Origin: Glossina fuscipes
Taxonomy: Eukaryota > Arthropoda > Insecta > Diptera > Glossinidae
Length of the DNA stretch: 64,000 nucleotides
Direction of reading: 5' to 3'
NCBI RefSeq assembly: GCF_014805625.2
Contig: NW_023998414.1
Location: 5,752,471 to 5,816,470 of the forward strand
Shown here: piece after piece, positions 60,022 to 64,000 of the stretch
Layout: the number at the start of each line of letters is the position of its first letter
Position numbering within the stretch: position 1 is the first letter of the stretch
The notes under the pieces: model-generated
Told to the model about the DNA's origin: nothing
The model's input: only the letters and a program-made list of their open reading frames with translations
Databases searched by the model: none
Position numbers and translations under genes: made by a program

Positions 60022-62599
60022 TGATAGGTATATATAGCCGGCAGTTGGCAGTTGACGACAGATTCCGTATGAAAATAGATACGAACGTAATCCTTGCACG
60101 CAAAAAGTTAAGAGAAAAAAGAAAAAACCGAAATATCAAAGCAATTCGTAAATGTGTTTATCTTTAGTAAATCGTTGTTCATATATCTGTCTAACAATGA
60201 GTTAAAACTTCAGTGCGAATGTGGCTCGAATTAATCGACCCGTTGACTAAAACAACATTTGCGATTATTGGGAGAAGGTGCGAGGGTAAGGGGTTAGTCG
60301 CCTCACTCTCTTTGTGTTAAATATTTTCTTCAAAGAATTCTCATTTCTTTTGAATGATTTTTTCAACGCTTTTCTGCGTCCTTTGTTATTTTAAATATTT
60401 TTTTCTTTTTTCCGTTACAATAATTCACTTGAAAAATTACTTTGTGCTTGAGTTAGAGCTAACAGCTGTTATTTGTTATTATTGTCGTTGTCGTTGTCGT
60501 TATTGTTGTGGTTGTGGTTGTTGTTTGCATAACTAATGTTCCTGCTGCCGTCTTTCCTTTAAAATTATACAGTCTTTGTGTTATTCAAGCATAATCAAGA
60601 GTCATTCCTCTCCTTGCAAGATATTTTAAGCCTTTTCTTTACCTCGTTGTTTGCAAGCGAACAAAAGAACTGCATACCAAATAATGGCAACAGCAGCGAA
60701 ACCCTCATAACTATAAACAAAAGAGAAACAGTTTTTATGCTTAAGGGGTTTTCCTCTTGCTCAACAAAGATGTAACAAATAAAAAAAAAAAAAAGGAAGG
60801 CGTTCTCTATATTCATTCAATAATAATAATAATAATAAGAGCAATAATGCAAAAAAAAAAAAAAAAAAATTTCTGAAAAGTACATGCATACCACAAAAAA
60901 TTATATGTACTTCTTTTTTTTTTTAATTTAAAAATTCTTCCAAAAAAAAATTTCACAAGCCGTAGAAACGTACTGCGTCGCACATAGGAATAAATTGTTG
61001 TTTATTAAAGAAAAAGTATATTTATTGCAGTCTTAAACGAAAAAAGCAAAAGAAAAAAAATTATGAGAAGAAATTCATCGCAAAGAATTTTTATTACGAA
61101 GCGAAAGGTTTTTGAATACACATACACATTCTTATGCCGGTACGTGTACATTAGTTCGCCATAAACGCTACCCATAAGAGCGAGAAGTCGTTACGTATGC
61201 TCCTCAGTGCAAGGACATGAAACTTCGCTTTCAATAAATCGTTTCGGTAGAGTTTACTTTGGTTGTAGCAGCGACAGTGTATGCTCGTTCGGTAAAGGCT
61301 TTCACACACACTTTCCGAGGGACTCAGTAGGTTGTGGCCAACACTTCCTCATCACTTTCCCTAACTCACTTATTTTTGACCGGTCTCGTGTTACAGCGAT
61401 AGGGGGCATTTCCCAAGCGATTTGCCCTGCTTTGCTGAAGCTTCGGGGAAATCCAGAGATGCCATGAAATTTTGATCACTACTATGGCAAAGTGCGGGGA
61501 ATTCTGTAATGAATGAATGACGCTTCGCTAAGTATTATGCTCTCCTTTCTTCGTTAGAGCGTAAGACTTCGACTTGCGAATGTCATTTGAATACGCATAC
61601 GATTTCAGATCCATAAACTCCACATCCTAGATACGTTAGACGGTTGAAAAAAGCTCGATAAAATCGAATTTAATCAATCAAAAATCCCACGTAAACTTTG
61701 TCTCTTATTTGATATATTAAGCAGTTCGGCACCGTAATGGATACCGAATTGTTACTGTCGGTCTATTGGGTTCCCTAATCAAATAGCAAGAAAAAGAAAT
61801 ATAGGATATATCTGTGTAATAAGATCGATCCTGGGCTTGCTCATGTATTTATATAATTTATTATTTCGTTAATTTATTTTGATGATTATGTTGAATCAAA
61901 TGATATTTTGTGCATTCGAAAAATCGTTTTACTCTTCACTACTATGAACTATTGTTTTCCATTTCCCCCATATTTTCGGTCTCTTTTACCTGACTAGTTT
62001 CACCATTTCTGAAAAATTATTTGTGGCCATTAACCTTAGGTTTATCATTTAATTTCTCTTCTCTAGTTTCGTTTTTTTCTTAATAAGTAAATTGAGTTCT
62101 TCATTAGAAATCATGCTGTTTATATGTGGATCTTATTACTATGAGTATATATATTATTCACATGTATTTTTATAATTATTTTATTAACCGTTTTTTTTGT
62201 AATTTTTTCTTATTCTTTCTTTTCCAGGTAAGTGTGTTATAAACTGAATATCAATAACTTGTAAGTAGGAAAATATATTTAAATGAATTAAATGTTTATA
62301 TACATATGTATATATATAATATAAATATATGCATATACATGCAATCATGCTCATATGAGTAAATATTATATCATATTCCATTAAATCGACAATCAAGTGC
62401 GTAGCGCGTACAATACAAGACGTAAAAAAAAATCCTACAACAATCTAATCTTTAGTTTCATCTAAACATTATTAACAATATTTCGAAAATTATTAATACC
62501 TTTTAAATATTTATGTAAGCGACGTTTCTCTAATCCTTTAACAACAAGTTACAACTTGACGTACAAACAAGTAAGAATATCTCAACCTTACTTAGATAA
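60022..62599 (+). other. Presumed intron after the SINE
   Basis: AT-rich except 61,140-61,560, which is clearly less AT-rich and holds an 86-codon frame (61,207-61,467) without recognisable motifs. Confidence 0.4.
60819..60839. repeat. (AAT)n microsatellite
   Basis: Six or seven AAT units. Confidence 0.85.
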
Positions 62600-62905
62600 C
62601 ATGCATCACTTCGCTTTATACAGTTATTCATGTGACAACTTTTCGAAACAATGTGTTATGTGGAAGGTGGTCAGATCCGATATGTTCTTTCTTGGATCAA
62701 AATTTGTCAGTCGACCAAATTCCATTAAAACAACTGAAAACTTGCAAGCTATACGTTGAACACAAGATAATAAAACTGACGGAAGAATAGACAAGCGTAG
62801 ATTGAATCCGAAAATAATTCTAAAGTGATCGGTTAAAATAAAGGGTGTGTGTATCTTAGTTCCTTCTGCGTCTTACAACCATCCACAAGTGATGTAGGGT
62901 CACAA
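62600..62905 (+). repeat. GTCY-family copy
   Basis: GTGGTCAGATCCGATATG, TTGGATCAAAATTTGTCAG, GCTATACGTTGAACACAAGA, ACTGACGGAAGAATAGACAA, AAAGTGATCGGTTAAAATAA, CACAAGTGATGTAGGGTC. Confidence 0.6.
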
Positions 62906-64000
62906 AATAATCAACTTAGTAACAAGTTTCGTCAAAGAGAAACTTCATCTGGATAGTGGCAAAAAAGAAGAACACGTTAGTGAGTCAAAGCGAAAAGTTC
63001 TACATACTTATATATATATAGCCTCACTTTCCCATAATGAATCTATATATGTTTAAGATATGGAACTGTGATCAGATTTCTTAAAGCGACAATTAACGCA
63101 ACAAATAATTGAAAAAAGTTCGATCAAATTTTTCTATGACGTTTTCCATCCAAACGGTAATATTTATTGGCTGTCTTGGGAAACCGAAGAAAACCTTGAC
63201 CGACAAGTTTTACACGACAGTAACAGTAAGGCACTGTTGTCTCGACGAAAACATATGGTAAGAACAAGCTATTTTTCCTGAAAAATATAAATTAGGCAGA
63301 ATCAAAATGAAAATATTTTTTTATTGATTCATCATTTGTAATCTTCCAGATTCTCTAGATTCGTTTTTTTTTTTTTTTGTGAAATGTTTATAATTTAAAA
63401 TTCCAAAGATAAAGACGAAAAAATCTTAATTTTTTTTTTTTGTTTTTGACAAAAATTAGTAAATGCCTTAAGTTCGTTCATAACAAGGAATCTAATCCAT
63501 TAATAGAAAAGGCGAAGTGTATTGCACGAAAAAAGTTTTTCGTAAAGCCGTTGTCCTTGTCGTGTGTCCTTATAAACTAACCAATTGTTAATATGGTTTT
63601 GTAAGAGCCAAGATTCAAAGATCACATGAAATATATTTTTATTAAAGAATATCTGAACCACTTATACCGATGGCCACCAGTTAGAGGAGTAACATTGTAG
63701 AGGAACTGCGTTATTGCAATTGCCATTACAGAATTGTGTCATGTTGTTATATAAAATATGTTAAAATTTAAATCGACGTATAGTTAAGATCAAAATTTGT
63801 GTGTAAATGTGTGCCCAGTACACTGTCCAGAATCGAAAAACAAAAATGAACAACTTTTGAATATAGTTGGGTTCAGGCAAAATTATTGATTCCATATTAC
63901 TTATTATTGCAAATTTTGCAAAATGATTGAATAATATCGACGATCGTTAGCAACGTTAGGAAAGATTACTCATTACATATTGATTAAATGATAGTTTTTG
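62906..64000 (+). other. Window end, nothing recognised
   Basis: AT-rich sequence with short poly(T) runs; no gene, RNA or repeat family recognised. Confidence 0.45.

Noticed and set aside
1..64000. CRISPR arrays, rRNA genes or bacterial-type operons
   Set aside because: No regularly spaced identical repeats, no rRNA core sequences and no prokaryotic gene density; the window is eukaryotic.

Overview
The window looks like nuclear DNA of a brachyceran (higher) fly. This is inferred from the very AT-rich, gene-poor sequence with many (TA)n, (GA)n and poly(A/T) runs, from mariner-type transposon fossils, from many decayed copies of a repeat with GTCY/GACR tracts like those of dipteran mini-me/DINE-1-type elements, and from an insect-like candidate promoter (GAGA tract, Inr, DPE). 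The species cannot be named from what is visible.

Only one convincing protein-coding segment is present: a plus-strand exon at 37,542-39,954 encoding 804 complete residues of a Ser/Thr/Asn-rich, largely disordered protein. It ends at a consensus splice donor (CAG|GTACGT, phase 1), so it is the 5' coding exon of a gene whose next exon was not found here. The roughly 24 kb to the right is then probably intron. The roughly 37 kb to the left would be promoter-proximal and intergenic sequence, or a leader intron. A candidate core promoter lies about 770 bp upstream of the ATG, at 36,646-36,805.

The rest is a repeat graveyard. 1-9.5 kb: simple repeats, a mariner-type transposase fragment (about 4.2 kb), GTCY-family copies and a tandem repeat of about 130 bp. 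10-13.4 kb: a peculiar ATATCG-rich tract and two adjacent GTCY copies. 14.9-15.8 kb: a second locus of the ~130-bp tandem repeat and a GTCY copy. 18.2-21.6 kb: a second, different transposase fossil (18.6-19.04 kb) and inverted GTCY copies. 23.5-24.6 kb: three GTCY copies in direct tandem, two of them repeating the layout seen at 12.7-13.4 kb. 28.6 kb: a tRNA-derived SINE copy (minus). 30.8-31.7 kb: a near full-length but dead mariner transposase (minus). 33.4-36.6 kb: more GTCY copies and unremarkable DNA. 36.6-40 kb: promoter candidate, leader and exon. 40-64 kb: probable intron with GTCY copies, a possible transposase N-terminal fragment (42 kb), a non-LTR reverse transcriptase remnant (52.8 kb) and a SINE at 59.8-60.0 kb flanked by a perfect 13-bp target-site duplication.

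No ribosomal RNA, functional tRNA, CRISPR or intact transposon was found. Other short open frames of 60-140 codons match simple repeats, transposon remnants or nothing recognisable and are not annotated as genes.
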